Shown piece by piece: positions 16,699 through 25,285 of a stretch of 64,000 nucleotides of DNA (within the stretch, counting starts at the first letter, position 1; each line of letters opens with the position of its first letter). The notes under the pieces were generated by a model, which worked only from the letters and a program-made list of their open reading frames with translations, was not told where the DNA came from and ran no database searches. This stretch comes from Anaerolineae bacterium (lineage in GTDB: Bacteria > Chloroflexota > Anaerolineae > Aggregatilineales > Phototrophicaceae). Where the stretch lies: assembly GCA_023382675.1 (NCBI GenBank), contig JAHDWN010000025.1, positions 37,341 to 101,340 of the forward strand. Direction: 5' to 3'. A program made the position numbers and the translations under genes.

Positions 16699-17610
16699 AT
16701 GCGACGGATCAAGATCACCTTGCCTGCGACAATAACCGACCTGGGGCCAGCGTTGGGTGGGCTGGGCCTGGCGGTCGGCCTGTACACCACCATCGAGATC
16801 AGTGAGCGCTCGGACGACAATCTGCACGTGGAGACCGAGGGCGAAGATGCCGGTCGTTACAGTGTCGGCCTGCGTCACCCTGTCGTTCTGGGGCTGATGC
16901 GCGTGTTTCAGATGCTTGAGAAGACCGTGCTGGGCCTGAACGTGCGGATCGAGAATCAGATTCCACACAGCGCCGGGCTGGGCGTGGAAGCCATCTACAT
17001 GGTGGCTGGGATCGTCGGTGCGAACAATCTGCTCGGCACGCCGTTCAATCGCAGCCAGATATTGGAGATTTGCGCCCAGGAAACGAGCCGCCCGAATCAG
17101 GTGACGGCAGCTATTCTGGGCGGGCTGACGGCGGCTGTTCTGGATAATGGCAAGCTCGTCTATCGCAGCCTGCCGGTCGAGACGTTTCAGCTTGTGATTG
17201 TCGCGCCCGATCTTGATGAGTATGCCGAGGCGCTGCGGGATGCCGTGCCAGAGCGTGTGTTACTACGCGATGCGGCTGCCAATCTGGCGCGTGTGCCGCT
17301 GCTGCTCGATGCGTTGCGCAGTGGAGACGTGCATCTGCTCGATCAGGTAGCCGATGATCGCTTGTATGCGCCGCACATTCGTGAGCAGCTTCCCGGCTTT
17401 CACGAGGCGGTCGCTGCTGCCAGGCGTGCCGGTGCAAAATCGCTCCTGCTCGCGCGCGGCGGCATTCTGATCGCGTTCGCAGAGCGCGATCACCGGCAGA
17501 TTGCGCAGGCAATGCAGACTGCACTACAAGACGCCGGCTCGACCGTGCATTACTGGACGCTGCCCATCGACCGCCAGGGAATTGTCATCAGTGTGGCGCA
17601 GACTGGCTGA
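16699..17610 (+). CDS. GHMP-kinase-family protein, homoserine kinase-like
   Basis: The 303-residue protein has the architecture of homoserine kinase (ThrB). The N-terminus has LPATITDLGPALGGLGLAV, matching the family's substrate-site segment. The glycine-rich ATP loop reads IPHSAGLGVEAIYMVAG at residues 88-104. Normally this loop is P-x3-GLGSSAA, and here the serine pair and following alanines are replaced by VEAI. Activity as an ATP-dependent kinase is therefore uncertain. The C-terminal GARGG-like segment (KSLLLARGGILIAF) is also divergent. It lies 10 bases downstream of the histidine kinase. Other threonine-pathway genes are not nearby. Confidence 0.68.
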   Translation: MRRIKITLPATITDLGPALGGLGLAVGLYTTIEISERSDDNLHVETEGEDAGRYSVGLRHPVVLGLMRVFQMLEKTVLGLNVRIENQIPHSAGLGVEAIYMVAGIVGANNLLGTPFNRSQILEICAQETSRPNQVTAAILGGLTAAVLDNGKLVYRSLPVETFQLVIVAPDLDEYAEALRDAVPERVLLRDAAANLARVPLLLDALRSGDVHLLDQVADDRLYAPHIREQLPGFHEAVAAARRAGAKSLLLARGGILIAFAERDHRQIAQAMQTALQDAGSTVHYWTLPIDRQGIVISVAQTG

Positions 17611-17679
17611 TGCAACCTTAGCGGCGCGGATGCGTATAATGAGATGTGAAATGTGATCACGGATGAGGAATACGAAACC

Positions 17680-18009
17680 ATGGATGAGAAACTGAACGGA
17701 AACGGAAATCCAGAAAACACAGAGCAGACTACCAATGATGTGTGGGATGCTTTCACCCGTTTTGCCGAACATCAGCGGAAAGCGATTGACGAGGCCGGGA
17801 GGGCCATCGATGCGCTGTTCCCGCCGGGCTTCAAGGAGCATGGTGGTGAGGCGCGCCGCGAATTCGTCAAAGGCTTCAAGGTCCTGGTAGACGCCGCAAT
17901 CAACGAGCTGGAGAAGGCGAACCGCGAACTGGAGAAGACGCGCAAGCCGCAGGATCAGCCGCCGACTTCGACGACGGGCAAGGCCAAAGTCAAAGTTCAG
18001 ATTGACTGA
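17680..18009 (+). CDS. Small charged helical protein, conserved-type hypothetical
   Basis: A 109-residue hydrophilic protein with an N-terminal Asn/Glu-rich stretch is followed by helices ([20 protein letters not shown], then [20 protein letters not shown]) and a lysine-rich tail. I chose the ATG at 17680 with GAGG upstream. A GTG at 17653 is in frame but would place the ribosome site poorly. A TATAAT at 17635-17640 may be its -10 box. The function is unknown. The helical mid-section could oligomerise or bind another protein. Confidence 0.65.
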   Translation: MDEKLNGNGNPENTEQTTNDVWDAFTRFAEHQRKAIDEAGRAIDALFPPGFKEHGGEARREFVKGFKVLVDAAINELEKANRELEKTRKPQDQPPTSTTGKAKVKVQID

Positions 18010-18022
18010 GTGTCCAGGAATA

Positions 18023-18054
18023 CAAACACCCCGCCAGATATGACGGGGTGTTTG
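18023..18054 (+). terminator. Terminator after the small helical protein
   Basis: CAAACACCCCG (18023-18033) and CGGGGTGTTTG (18044-18054) form a perfect 11-base-pair stem with a 10-base loop. T-rich sequence (TTTGTTTG) makes up the 3' arm end and what follows. It also lies just downstream of the minus-strand tRNA gene. Confidence 0.85.
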
Positions 18055-18058
18055 TTTG

Positions 18059-18148
18059 TGGCGGAGAGGGAGGGATTCGAACCCTCGATGGCCTTACGAC
18101 CATACTCATTTTCGAGACGAGCCCGTTCAACCACTCCGGCACCTCTCC
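18059..18148 (-). tRNA. tRNA-Ser (anticodon CGA)
   Basis: On the minus strand the acceptor strand GGAGAGG pairs with CCTCTCC. The D-arm, a 5-base-pair anticodon stem CTCGT/ATGAG with loop CTCGAAA, a long variable arm and the T-loop GGTTCGAATCC are all present. The anticodon is CGA, reading UCG serine codons. CCA is encoded at the 3' end (18059-18061). It lies 12 bases downstream of tadA in the same direction and could share its transcript. Confidence 0.97.
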
Positions 18149-18160
18149 GTATTGATGAGA

Positions 18161-18622
18161 TTATTTTTGACCATCGGCGCGAAGGCTCGCAAAAAAAGCG
18201 CGGATTTGTGCCGCTGCTTCGTCTGCCAGCAGACCTCCCTGCACATCGACCCGGTGGTTGAGCCGGTCGTGTCGCAGGATGTCCATAATACTGCCGCCTG
18301 CGCCTGCCTTCAGATCTGGCGCTGCATAGACCAGGCGCGGTATTCGTGCCAGAACCATCGCCCCTGCACACATGGCACAGGGTTCCAGTGTGCAGTAGAT
18401 CGTGACAGCGTCGAGTCGCCAATGATGGATGGCACGCGCAGCTTCGCGAATCGCGATCATCTCCGCATGTGCCGTAGGGTCGCCGTCGCGCTCGCGACAG
18501 TTATAACCCCTGCCGATGATCTCTCCCTGATGAACGGCGATTGCGCCGATAGGGACATCTCCGTGCGCGACCGCTTTCTCAGCTTCTGCGAGCGCAAGGC
18601 GCATCCAGGCGGCATCATCCAT
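18161..18622 (-). CDS. tadA: tRNA adenosine(34) deaminase
   Basis: The 153-residue cytidine-deaminase-fold enzyme converts A34 to inosine in tRNA-Arg(ACG). The zinc site is visible: His52 and the catalytic Glu54 in TAHAEMIAIRE, with Cys82 and Cys85 in LEPCAMCAGAM. Length and the C-terminal helix match TadA rather than CodA or guanine deaminase. The gene directly precedes tRNA-Ser(CGA) on the minus strand and ends 12 bases before it. Confidence 0.94.
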   Translation of the reverse strand: MDDAAWMRLALAEAEKAVAHGDVPIGAIAVHQGEIIGRGYNCRERDGDPTAHAEMIAIREAARAIHHWRLDAVTIYCTLEPCAMCAGAMVLARIPRLVYAAPDLKAGAGGSIMDILRHDRLNHRVDVQGGLLADEAAAQIRAFFASLRADGQK

Positions 18623-18692
18623 GCGCCGATTGTAGCAGACTCGCCATACGGTGTGAAGTCCGGCTCATTCGTCGCTTTTGCCCTGTCAAAAT

Positions 18693-20714
18693 TCAGGGCA
18701 GCCGGTCGGCGATCAGCTCGACCACATCTTTGATCTCTGGTCCGTCGGTGACGGCGGTCTGTGCAGTCGTGAACATCTGCATACAGAAGGGGCAGCCCAC
18801 GGCCAGCACCTCCGCGCCGGTGGCTCTGGCCTCCTCATAACGCTCGATGTTGACGGCTTTGTCGCCGTGTTCCTCCTCTTTCCAGAACTGCGCGCCGCCC
18901 GCGCCGCAGCAGAACGAACTGCTGCCGTGCCGAGCCATTTCCGTCACGCCCGCGCCCAGACTTTCGAGCACAGTGCGCGGCGCTTCGATCACGCCATTGT
19001 GGCGGCCCAGGTAGCAGGGGTCGTGGAAGGTCACGTTCGACTGTTGGCTGGGGTGCGCGCTCTTCGGCAGTTTGCCCGCGGCGATCATTTCTTCGATCAG
19101 TTCCGTGTGGTGAATCACGGTGTAATCGCCGCCGAACTGATGGTATTCCTTGCCCAGATTGTGCAGGCAGTGCGGGCAGGTGACGACGATCCGTTTCGGA
19201 TTGACCTCGTTCAGGATTTCGACGTTGGTCTGCGCCAGTTCTTGATACAGATATTCATTACCGGCGCGCCGAGCGCTGTCCCCGGTGCAGTTCTCGCGCT
19301 CGCCCAGCACGGCAAAGCTGACGCCCGCTGTATGCAGCACCTTGACCAGCGCACGGGCGGTCAACTGAGCGCGGGCATCGTAGCTGGCGGCGCACCCTAC
19401 CCAGTAGAGCACATCGAAATCAGGATTTTCTTCGACCGTCGGTACAGGGAAGTCGAGGCCGTTGGCCCAGCGGAAGCGGCCTTCGCCAATTTGCCAGGGA
19501 TTACCCTGGCGCTCCATGCCATTGAAGGCCGCCTGAAGTTCTGGCGGAAACTCGCCCTGCGTCAGGACGGCGTCGCGGCGGATGTCGAGGATGTCGAGCA
19601 TCGGTTCGTTGCCGACCGGGCAAATGTCGATGCACGCGCCGCAGGCCGTGCAGGCCCAAACAGCGGACTCGCTGATGGCGCTGCCGACGAGCGAGAACGG
19701 TGATGCTGCGCCACCCGCCAGGTCGTGCAGATTGTCGCGCATGAGGTAGCGCTTGTTGACTTCATAAGCCGAGGGCGAAAGCTCTTTGCCCGTCGTATAG
19801 GCCGGGCACACGTCTTGGCAGCGGTTGCACATGATGCAGGCGAAGCCATCAAAGATGTTGGTCTTCGTCAGGTCTTCGAGTTTGTTCGCGCCGAACTGCT
19901 CGCGATCTTCATCTTCAAAGTCGAGCTTTTCCATCTCGCCGAGCGAGGTGCGCTGCGGGCGGGTGAGATAGTTCAATGGCCCCATGAACAGGTGGGCGTG
20001 CTTGCTGTAGGCGAAGTAGGGTGTGAAGACGAGGATGCCACCCAACGCGAGCCACCAGAAAAGGTGTTCCCAGATTTGCGCGACGTCCGGCGTCAAGCCT
20101 GACCAGATCGGCGCGATCAGCGACGCAAAAGGCATGAGCGGATCGGCACTCTGTGAGACGATAACTGTTTCCCCAAGAAAGCGCGCGCCGACGTGGATGA
20201 GGATGAAGATGGCGACGATCAGGGAATCCTGGGTGATAGCGCCAGCTTTGACCTTGGGATGCAGCAGCACATTCTCATGATACTGAAGCTGTCTGCGCGC
20301 GGGCAGCACAAAGCGACGCAGAATGAAGTAGATCACGCCGACGAGGACAGCGATGCTCAAAACGTCGGCGAACAGGCGATAGAGATCGTAGATCAGACCG
20401 AGATTCTTGAGCGAGTCTTCGAAACCAGGAATAAAACCTCGTAGACCGTCAAGGATGTTGACCAGAAAATAGAAGGTGAAGCCCCAGACGACGCCGAGAT
20501 GAAACAGGCTGGTGAGGCGACGCGCGCGCAGCGTTGTCCTTTGCGACAAATAGATCCATAGAGCATCCCAGGCGCGACGCAGCAGGTGATTTAAGTAGAG
20601 CTTGCCCTGTCCGCGATTGATCGTCAGATACATATCGCGGAAGCCTGCATAGGTGGCCCCAATGGCGAGCAGCGCAAGCATGACGAAGGCCATTTTCTCA
20701 ACCAGGGTCAGCAT
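18693..20714 (-). CDS. Membrane-anchored HdrD/GlcF-like iron-sulfur oxidoreductase
   Basis: The 673-residue protein fuses a membrane domain to a heterodisulfide-reductase-like catalytic domain. The N-terminal 270 residues carry about five hydrophobic helices resembling the NarI-type cytochrome b membrane anchor. Two 4Fe-4S ferredoxin motifs follow (CIMCNRCQDVCP and CTACGACIDICP). Two CCG-type cysteine-rich modules come after, including a CCGAGGAQFW motif. I chose the ATG at 20714, with GGAGAC 5 bases before it, over a longer frame. Such proteins shuttle electrons between quinones and soluble partners such as electron-transfer flavoprotein or FAD-linked dehydrogenases. A partner dehydrogenase is not adjacent, although an aldehyde dehydrogenase lies in the same strand block. 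The electron donor is not known. Confidence 0.87.
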   Translation of the reverse strand: MLTLVEKMAFVMLALLAIGATYAGFRDMYLTINRGQGKLYLNHLLRRAWDALWIYLSQRTTLRARRLTSLFHLGVVWGFTFYFLVNILDGLRGFIPGFEDSLKNLGLIYDLYRLFADVLSIAVLVGVIYFILRRFVLPARRQLQYHENVLLHPKVKAGAITQDSLIVAIFILIHVGARFLGETVIVSQSADPLMPFASLIAPIWSGLTPDVAQIWEHLFWWLALGGILVFTPYFAYSKHAHLFMGPLNYLTRPQRTSLGEMEKLDFEDEDREQFGANKLEDLTKTNIFDGFACIMCNRCQDVCPAYTTGKELSPSAYEVNKRYLMRDNLHDLAGGAASPFSLVGSAISESAVWACTACGACIDICPVGNEPMLDILDIRRDAVLTQGEFPPELQAAFNGMERQGNPWQIGEGRFRWANGLDFPVPTVEENPDFDVLYWVGCAASYDARAQLTARALVKVLHTAGVSFAVLGERENCTGDSARRAGNEYLYQELAQTNVEILNEVNPKRIVVTCPHCLHNLGKEYHQFGGDYTVIHHTELIEEMIAAGKLPKSAHPSQQSNVTFHDPCYLGRHNGVIEAPRTVLESLGAGVTEMARHGSSSFCCGAGGAQFWKEEEHGDKAVNIERYEEARATGAEVLAVGCPFCMQMFTTAQTAVTDGPEIKDVVELIADRLP

Positions 20715-20852
20715 AAAATGTCTCCTGAACAAGTCTGTTCGGCGTGGTGACGAGACAGCCGCGCCCGTGATTCGTGCGCCGGAGTTTACCACTGCCTCTG
20801 CACTTAGGCGAACGGGTTATTCGGGCAATGTTTGAAATGAACTTCTGCCGAG

Positions 20853-21359
20853 TTATTGGGCTGACAGCACCTGGAGGATGGTTTCGCGCAAGGCAAGGCG
20901 AGCTTGTAGATCGTAGGTCACATCCAGGCTGCGAAGCAGCGGTGCGGGCGGCGCACCATTGTCATCATAGTAGACAGTGAAATCCTTGCGCATGAGTTTG
21001 TGATAGACCTCGGCTTCGTAGAACGGGGCGGCGTAAGGCAGTGTGCGTTGGCCCATGATGATACGCACCACGTGCGCCTCTTGAACCGTCCACACACCGC
21101 TCAACGACAGAGTTCTATAGCCAGTATAGCCGCTGGCGCGTCGCCACATGATCACGCCCACCCAAGGCGAGGGCGTATCCCCTTTGACGGTTTTGGGACC
21201 CCAGGCAATGAGGCGTGAATAGCGGGCCAGGGCGGCTTCAACAGCCGTCCACGCATCCAGATCATCGAGAATTTTCGCTAGTTCGGCCTGTACCGGTTGT
21301 GCGCGCAGCTGCCGCACCTGTTGGAGGATCGAACTCGGCGACGGACGCGACCGTTTCAC
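20853..21359 (-). CDS. Uncharacterised protein (168 aa)
   Basis: A soluble protein of 168 residues with a basic N-terminus (KRSRPSPSS) and an aromatic-rich middle (WVGVIMWRRASGYTGYRTLS). I do not recognise a family. Its start lies 3 bases after the stop of the TPR protein gene on the same strand, so the two are very likely coupled. Codon use looks like the neighbours. No export signal is seen. Confidence 0.7.
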   Translation of the reverse strand: MKRSRPSPSSILQQVRQLRAQPVQAELAKILDDLDAWTAVEAALARYSRLIAWGPKTVKGDTPSPWVGVIMWRRASGYTGYRTLSLSGVWTVQEAHVVRIIMGQRTLPYAAPFYEAEVYHKLMRKDFTVYYDDNGAPPAPLLRSLDVTYDLQARLALRETILQVLSAQ

Positions 21360-21362
21360 TGT

Positions 21363-22340
21363 CTATCCATCAAGCGCAATCGCCGCGACAACTGTGCCGG
21401 TCGGGGTGTCGCCGGAATAAGTCACGACGAGCGTATACAACCCAGGGGATGCCAGCGGGAAATTCTCAATCAATGCTGACGGGTCGGTGTTGCTGGTGTC
21501 GTCATTGGCGACCATCGGCGTCCCATCGGGTGCCAACAGGATGATAAGCGGATCGACCTGGCTGTCCTGCCCAGGCACGGCAATCGCGCTCAAATTCTGC
21601 GGGCGGTCAATCGTCACCGGGATCAGATAGACGCGCCCTTCGGCAAACTCAAGCTGGCGCGGCTCATCGGGATTAAAGGCATCTGCCTCGCGTACGTCCG
21701 TGCCAATGAGAGTCGCATAGTCCATGTAGTCAGCCGCCGCCCCGCTCGAATCTCCGCGGCTGGTGTTGAAGAAACCGCGCAGGAGGTGCAGAAACGGCGG
21801 ACTCTGATCGCCGCCAAGAGCCACCGCTTGATCAATATCGGCAATCGCCTGATCGAACGACTCTTGCTGTGCAAACAGAAAGGCGCGATTGGTGTAGGTC
21901 TGAACGGTCGGATTGATGTCCAGGGCTTCCGTGTAGCTCTCAAGTGCGGAGGCAGTGTCTTCAAGTGCTGCGTAAATATTGGCCTGTAAGGTGAACAGGT
22001 TGGCACGGTAAGTCGCAGGATAAGCATCTTCCGGCGCAAAACGGATGGCGGTCTGGACATCGGAGAGGGCAGCATCATTGTCTTCTCGACCCAAATAGCC
22101 AATGCTGCGTATGAAGTAGCCCTGGCTATCCGTCGGATTCAGAAGCACAAACAGGCTGGCATCCAGAACCACGCGGTCGTAGTCCTGATTCTGGAGTGCC
22201 TGCTGGCCGCTTTCAAAAAAACTGATCCCTACCGGCTGCCAATCGGGGGTCTGCGTGGCAGATTGTTCCTGTGCCAGCGCCGGGAAGACACTCACTGCGG
22301 ACAATAACAGCACGAATACAACCACCAGCCGCCTGTTCAT
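21363..22340 (-). CDS. Secreted TPR-repeat protein
   Basis: The 325-residue protein has an N-terminal signal peptide (MNRRLVVVFVLLLSAVSVFP with ALAQ cleavage). From about residue 35 to 200 there are TPR-type helical repeats (for example LEDTASALESYTEALDINP and ESFDQAIADIDQAVALGG). TPR repeats usually mediate protein contacts. The last 120 residues form a beta-rich domain (PVTIDRPQNLSAIAVPGQDS, LLAPDGTPMVANDDTSN) like pre-peptidase or bacterial carbohydrate-associated domains. This pattern fits an extracytoplasmic scaffold protein. The partners are unknown. Confidence 0.85.
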   Translation of the reverse strand: MNRRLVVVFVLLLSAVSVFPALAQEQSATQTPDWQPVGISFFESGQQALQNQDYDRVVLDASLFVLLNPTDSQGYFIRSIGYLGREDNDAALSDVQTAIRFAPEDAYPATYRANLFTLQANIYAALEDTASALESYTEALDINPTVQTYTNRAFLFAQQESFDQAIADIDQAVALGGDQSPPFLHLLRGFFNTSRGDSSGAAADYMDYATLIGTDVREADAFNPDEPRQLEFAEGRVYLIPVTIDRPQNLSAIAVPGQDSQVDPLIILLAPDGTPMVANDDTSNTDPSALIENFPLASPGLYTLVVTYSGDTPTGTVVAAIALDG

Positions 22341-22435
22341 CTCACGCCACCTTCGTCACTCAAATCAATGATTATCCTACTCGAAAGTGCCGGATATGTA
22401 TCAATTCGCGCAGCCTACATTCCTGCAATGCTCAT

Positions 22436-22795
22436 TTACGGTGCCATCTCTGCGTGCTGGCGGGCGCAGCGCTCCAGGGCGCGTTGGGCTTCACGAACGT
22501 TGATTTTCGGCGCAACGTCCTGGTAGAACCGGGTTGCGGTCGCTTCGATGGTCGCGCGTGCAGCGTCGCTCTGGACATCGAGATCGAGTGTGTAGTTAGC
22601 TTCGTCGAGACCTTCGATGGGTTCAAGTTTGATCTCAGTGACATTTTCGCGGCGAACACGCTCAAGATTGGCACGCCGTTTATCTGCATCAGCAGCACGC
22701 GCCGCGTCACCGGCGGATTGATAATAGTCGCGCAGTCTCGTTTCCATCTCGATGGCAAACGTCATGATCGCGCCAAAGGTATTGAGAGAACTCAT
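22436..22795 (-). CDS. Small helical ferritin-like hypothetical protein
   Basis: A 119-residue protein begins MSSLNTFGAIMTFAIEMETR, which resembles the first helix of rubrerythrin/ferritin-like small proteins. Highly charged helices follow. I chose the ATG at 22795 because AGGA lies about 7 bases upstream. A few E and H residues are spaced as in ferritin-like folds, but no clear diiron motif is complete. The function is unknown. It lies between the TPR gene and the DUF983 gene on the minus strand. Confidence 0.6.
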   Translation of the reverse strand: MSSLNTFGAIMTFAIEMETRLRDYYQSAGDAARAADADKRRANLERVRRENVTEIKLEPIEGLDEANYTLDLDVQSDAARATIEATATRFYQDVAPKINVREAQRALERCARQHAEMAP

Positions 22796-22877
22796 GCAAC
22801 ATCCTGTGTCGTTGGGCAAATCTTATGTGCCGAAGATTACAACAGGCGAGTGTGCCTGCGCAACGGTCGGCCAGGCA

Positions 22878-23258
22878 CTAGCGGGGCGGTGTCTCATGTT
22901 TAGCGCCACCCGTGAGATAAGACACACTCATCCACATCGAGCGCGAGTGCCGGTAAAAGAGCACGACAAAGACGACGTTATAGACGATCCAGAAGATCAG
23001 ATGGGGCAGGACGGGTGGTTGGTAAGCACCGTGGATCAGGAAAAATCCACCCATGGTGGTCAGTTCGGCCAGCGCCAGATTGATGTACATCCCGCCGACC
23101 GATTCACCATCTTCATGCTCAAAACGAAGGCCACATTCGGAGCAGGTCTGGTTGACTTTTAGCAAGCCACTGAAGGTGCGTCCGCGTTCGCAGTGTGGGC
23201 AGCGCAGGCGTGCGCCGACCCACATCTTATGCAATACAACCCCCAGCGACATCGTCAT
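22878..23258 (-). CDS. DUF983 family membrane protein
   Basis: The 126-residue protein starts with a zinc-ribbon-like CPHCERGRTF and CSECGLRFEH, then has two hydrophobic segments (about 55-75 and 82-100). These are the hallmarks of DUF983, a small membrane family often seen near terminal oxidase genes. Its start overlaps the stop of the GNAT gene by 4 bases, so the two are translationally coupled. The molecular role is unknown. Confidence 0.82.
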   Translation of the reverse strand: MTMSLGVVLHKMWVGARLRCPHCERGRTFSGLLKVNQTCSECGLRFEHEDGESVGGMYINLALAELTTMGGFFLIHGAYQPPVLPHLIFWIVYNVVFVVLFYRHSRSMWMSVSYLTGGAKHETPPR

Positions 23259-23659
23259 ACGCCTGCCTGCCGGTCGAAGTTGCGCATGATCATGCCGGAG
23301 TAGCGGTTCATGCCGAACCGTTCGTAGAAAGGCTGAAGCTCTGGGTCACACATGAGGTCGATCACGTAGAGATGACGCAGTTCAGCCAGAATGCGCTTCA
23401 TCAGCTCGCCGCCGATCCCCTGCCTGCGATAATCCGGCAACACTTCCAGGAGCGGGATGTAGGCGGCGAGCACATGATCGCTGATGGCGTTGACAAAGCC
23501 GACAACGGTCTCCCCGTCCAACGCGAGCACGACGGCAGCGCTGTTTTGCAAGCTGCGCAGATGTACTTCAGGCGCTGGCGGATTCGGCCAGCCTTCGAAG
23601 AACCCCCCACGCAGTTGAGCGGCGGTGATGCCGTCCGTGTTGGTCAGATAGCGAATCAT
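23255..23659 (-). CDS. GNAT-family N-acetyltransferase
   Basis: The 134-residue protein shows the GNAT acetyl-CoA site (LPDYRRQGIGGELMKRILAE, the R/Q-x-x-G-x-G/A pattern) and a preceding strand EVLPD. Its C-terminal MCDPELQPFYERFGMNRYSG is typical of the family. The acceptor substrate cannot be read from sequence. It lies 38 bases downstream of the aldehyde dehydrogenase and overlaps the DUF983 start, so a shared transcript is likely. Confidence 0.88.
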   Translation of the reverse strand: MIRYLTNTDGITAAQLRGGFFEGWPNPPAPEVHLRSLQNSAAVVLALDGETVVGFVNAISDHVLAAYIPLLEVLPDYRRQGIGGELMKRILAELRHLYVIDLMCDPELQPFYERFGMNRYSGMIMRNFDRQAGV

Positions 23660-23696
23660 GAGGTGCGACTGATCCGGTTTGAAACCTCAGCCGAAG

Positions 23697-25148
23697 CTAC
23701 AGCCAGCGCTCAATCAGGATCTTCTTATCGGTGAAGAACTCAATCGAGTCCGGCCCCTGGCCGTGCAAATCGCCGAAGAACGATTCTTTTTGCCCGCCAA
23801 ATGGGAAGGATGCCGTCGCGGCGGCCACGCCGACGTTGATGCCAATGTTCCCGGCGCGGATGCGATACTTGAATTCGCGGGCATACTTGCCATTGCTGGT
23901 GAACAGGCTGGCGGCGTTGCCGTATCTACTCTGGTTGATCATGTCCACGGCGCTGTCGAAGTCTTCTGCGTGCATGATCGACAAGACCGGGCCGAAGATT
24001 TCGTCACGCGCCACCGACATATCCGAGGTCACGCCGTCAAGAATCGTCGGGCCAACGAACGAACCCGCCTCGAACCCTTCGATAGTGCTGCCGCGACCGT
24101 CGAGGACAACCTGAGCGCCTTCATTTTCGCCGGCGCTAATCATGCCTTCGATGCGCTGTTTCGCTGCGTCGGAAATCACCGTGCCCATCTGGGTGGTTTC
24201 TTCGAGACCATAGCCGACGCGCAGCCCACTAGCGCGCTTGAGCAGCTCTGCCTTGAGCGGCTCATAGGCATCGCCGACGGCCACCACCACCGACCCGGCC
24301 AGGCAGCGCTGCCCCGCGCAGCCAAACGCCGATCCCATGATGTTCGCGACGCTGGCGGCCATGTCCGCATCCGGCATCACGGCGATGTAGTTCTTCGCGC
24401 CGCCCTGTGCCTGGACGCGTTTGCCATGCTTGCCGCAGGTTTCGTAGACGATCTTCGCGACCGGCGTACTACCGACGAACGAAACACCCACAACGTCCGG
24501 ATGTTCCATAACGGCCTGGGATGCCTCGGCACCCCCATGGACGAGATTGACCACACCTTCCGGTAGGTCGATTTCGTCCATGATTTCGTAGAACAGATCC
24601 ATGCTCAGCGGTGTCTGTGGCGACGGCTTGATCAGGTAGGTGTTGCCGCAGGTGATAGCTGTGGGCAGGAACCAGAGCGGCACCATGAACGGGAAGTTGA
24701 ACGGCGTGATCGCAGCGAAGACACCCAGAGGCTGGCGTTCTGCCGTTTCATCGATACCACTGCTGATGTCCTCGACTTTGTAACCGCGCATCAGCGAGGG
24801 CACAGAGATGGCGAAATCGACGCTTTCGATGGCGCGGCGCACTTCGCCACGGGCCTCATCGCGCGTCTTGCCATTCTCTTCGACGACGACGCGCGAAATA
24901 TCTTCGAAACGCTCTTCCAGAATATTCCTCAGGCGGTGCATATATTGCGCTCGACTGAGCACGGGCGTGCTGCGCCATTCGTCAAAGGCTGCGTGGGCCG
25001 CTTTCACAGCCTGATCGACATCGGCACGGGATGAATCCGGGCATTCGCCAATCAGTTGGCAGGTGGCGGGATTGTGTACCGGGATATAGCGATCCGCGCT
25101 CGCTTCGACGAACCTACCGTTGATGTAATTCTTCAAACGCTTGACCAT
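23697..25148 (-). CDS. mmsA: CoA-acylating methylmalonate-semialdehyde dehydrogenase
   Basis: The 483-residue aldehyde dehydrogenase converts methylmalonate or malonate semialdehyde to propionyl- or acetyl-CoA. The catalytic Cys282 is in FGCAGQRCLAGS, and the family hallmark TPFNFPFMVPLWFLPTAI is present. The usual general-base glutamate motif is replaced by AQGGAKNYIAVMPD, as expected for the CoA-acylating class. I chose the ATG at 25148 with GGAG 10 bases upstream. The gene takes part in valine, inositol or thymine breakdown. Neighbours do not reveal which. Confidence 0.93.
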   Translation of the reverse strand: MVKRLKNYINGRFVEASADRYIPVHNPATCQLIGECPDSSRADVDQAVKAAHAAFDEWRSTPVLSRAQYMHRLRNILEERFEDISRVVVEENGKTRDEARGEVRRAIESVDFAISVPSLMRGYKVEDISSGIDETAERQPLGVFAAITPFNFPFMVPLWFLPTAITCGNTYLIKPSPQTPLSMDLFYEIMDEIDLPEGVVNLVHGGAEASQAVMEHPDVVGVSFVGSTPVAKIVYETCGKHGKRVQAQGGAKNYIAVMPDADMAASVANIMGSAFGCAGQRCLAGSVVVAVGDAYEPLKAELLKRASGLRVGYGLEETTQMGTVISDAAKQRIEGMISAGENEGAQVVLDGRGSTIEGFEAGSFVGPTILDGVTSDMSVARDEIFGPVLSIMHAEDFDSAVDMINQSRYGNAASLFTSNGKYAREFKYRIRAGNIGINVGVAAATASFPFGGQKESFFGDLHGQGPDSIEFFTDKKILIERWL

Positions 25149-25285
25149 GATCTGGTGCTCCAAACAAACTCATATACGCCAAGGCGGGCAATCTTAACGT
25201 CGATGCATAGGCGAGCGCAATAAATGCACGATGGATCGAAATTTCTGGTCGATGTTATGCGCCTGGAATCTACAGGCAATGCCGA

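Noticed and set aside
23679..24566. Plus-strand open frame opposite the aldehyde dehydrogenase
   Set aside because: It is the shadow of mmsA, with low-complexity His/Arg-rich translation.
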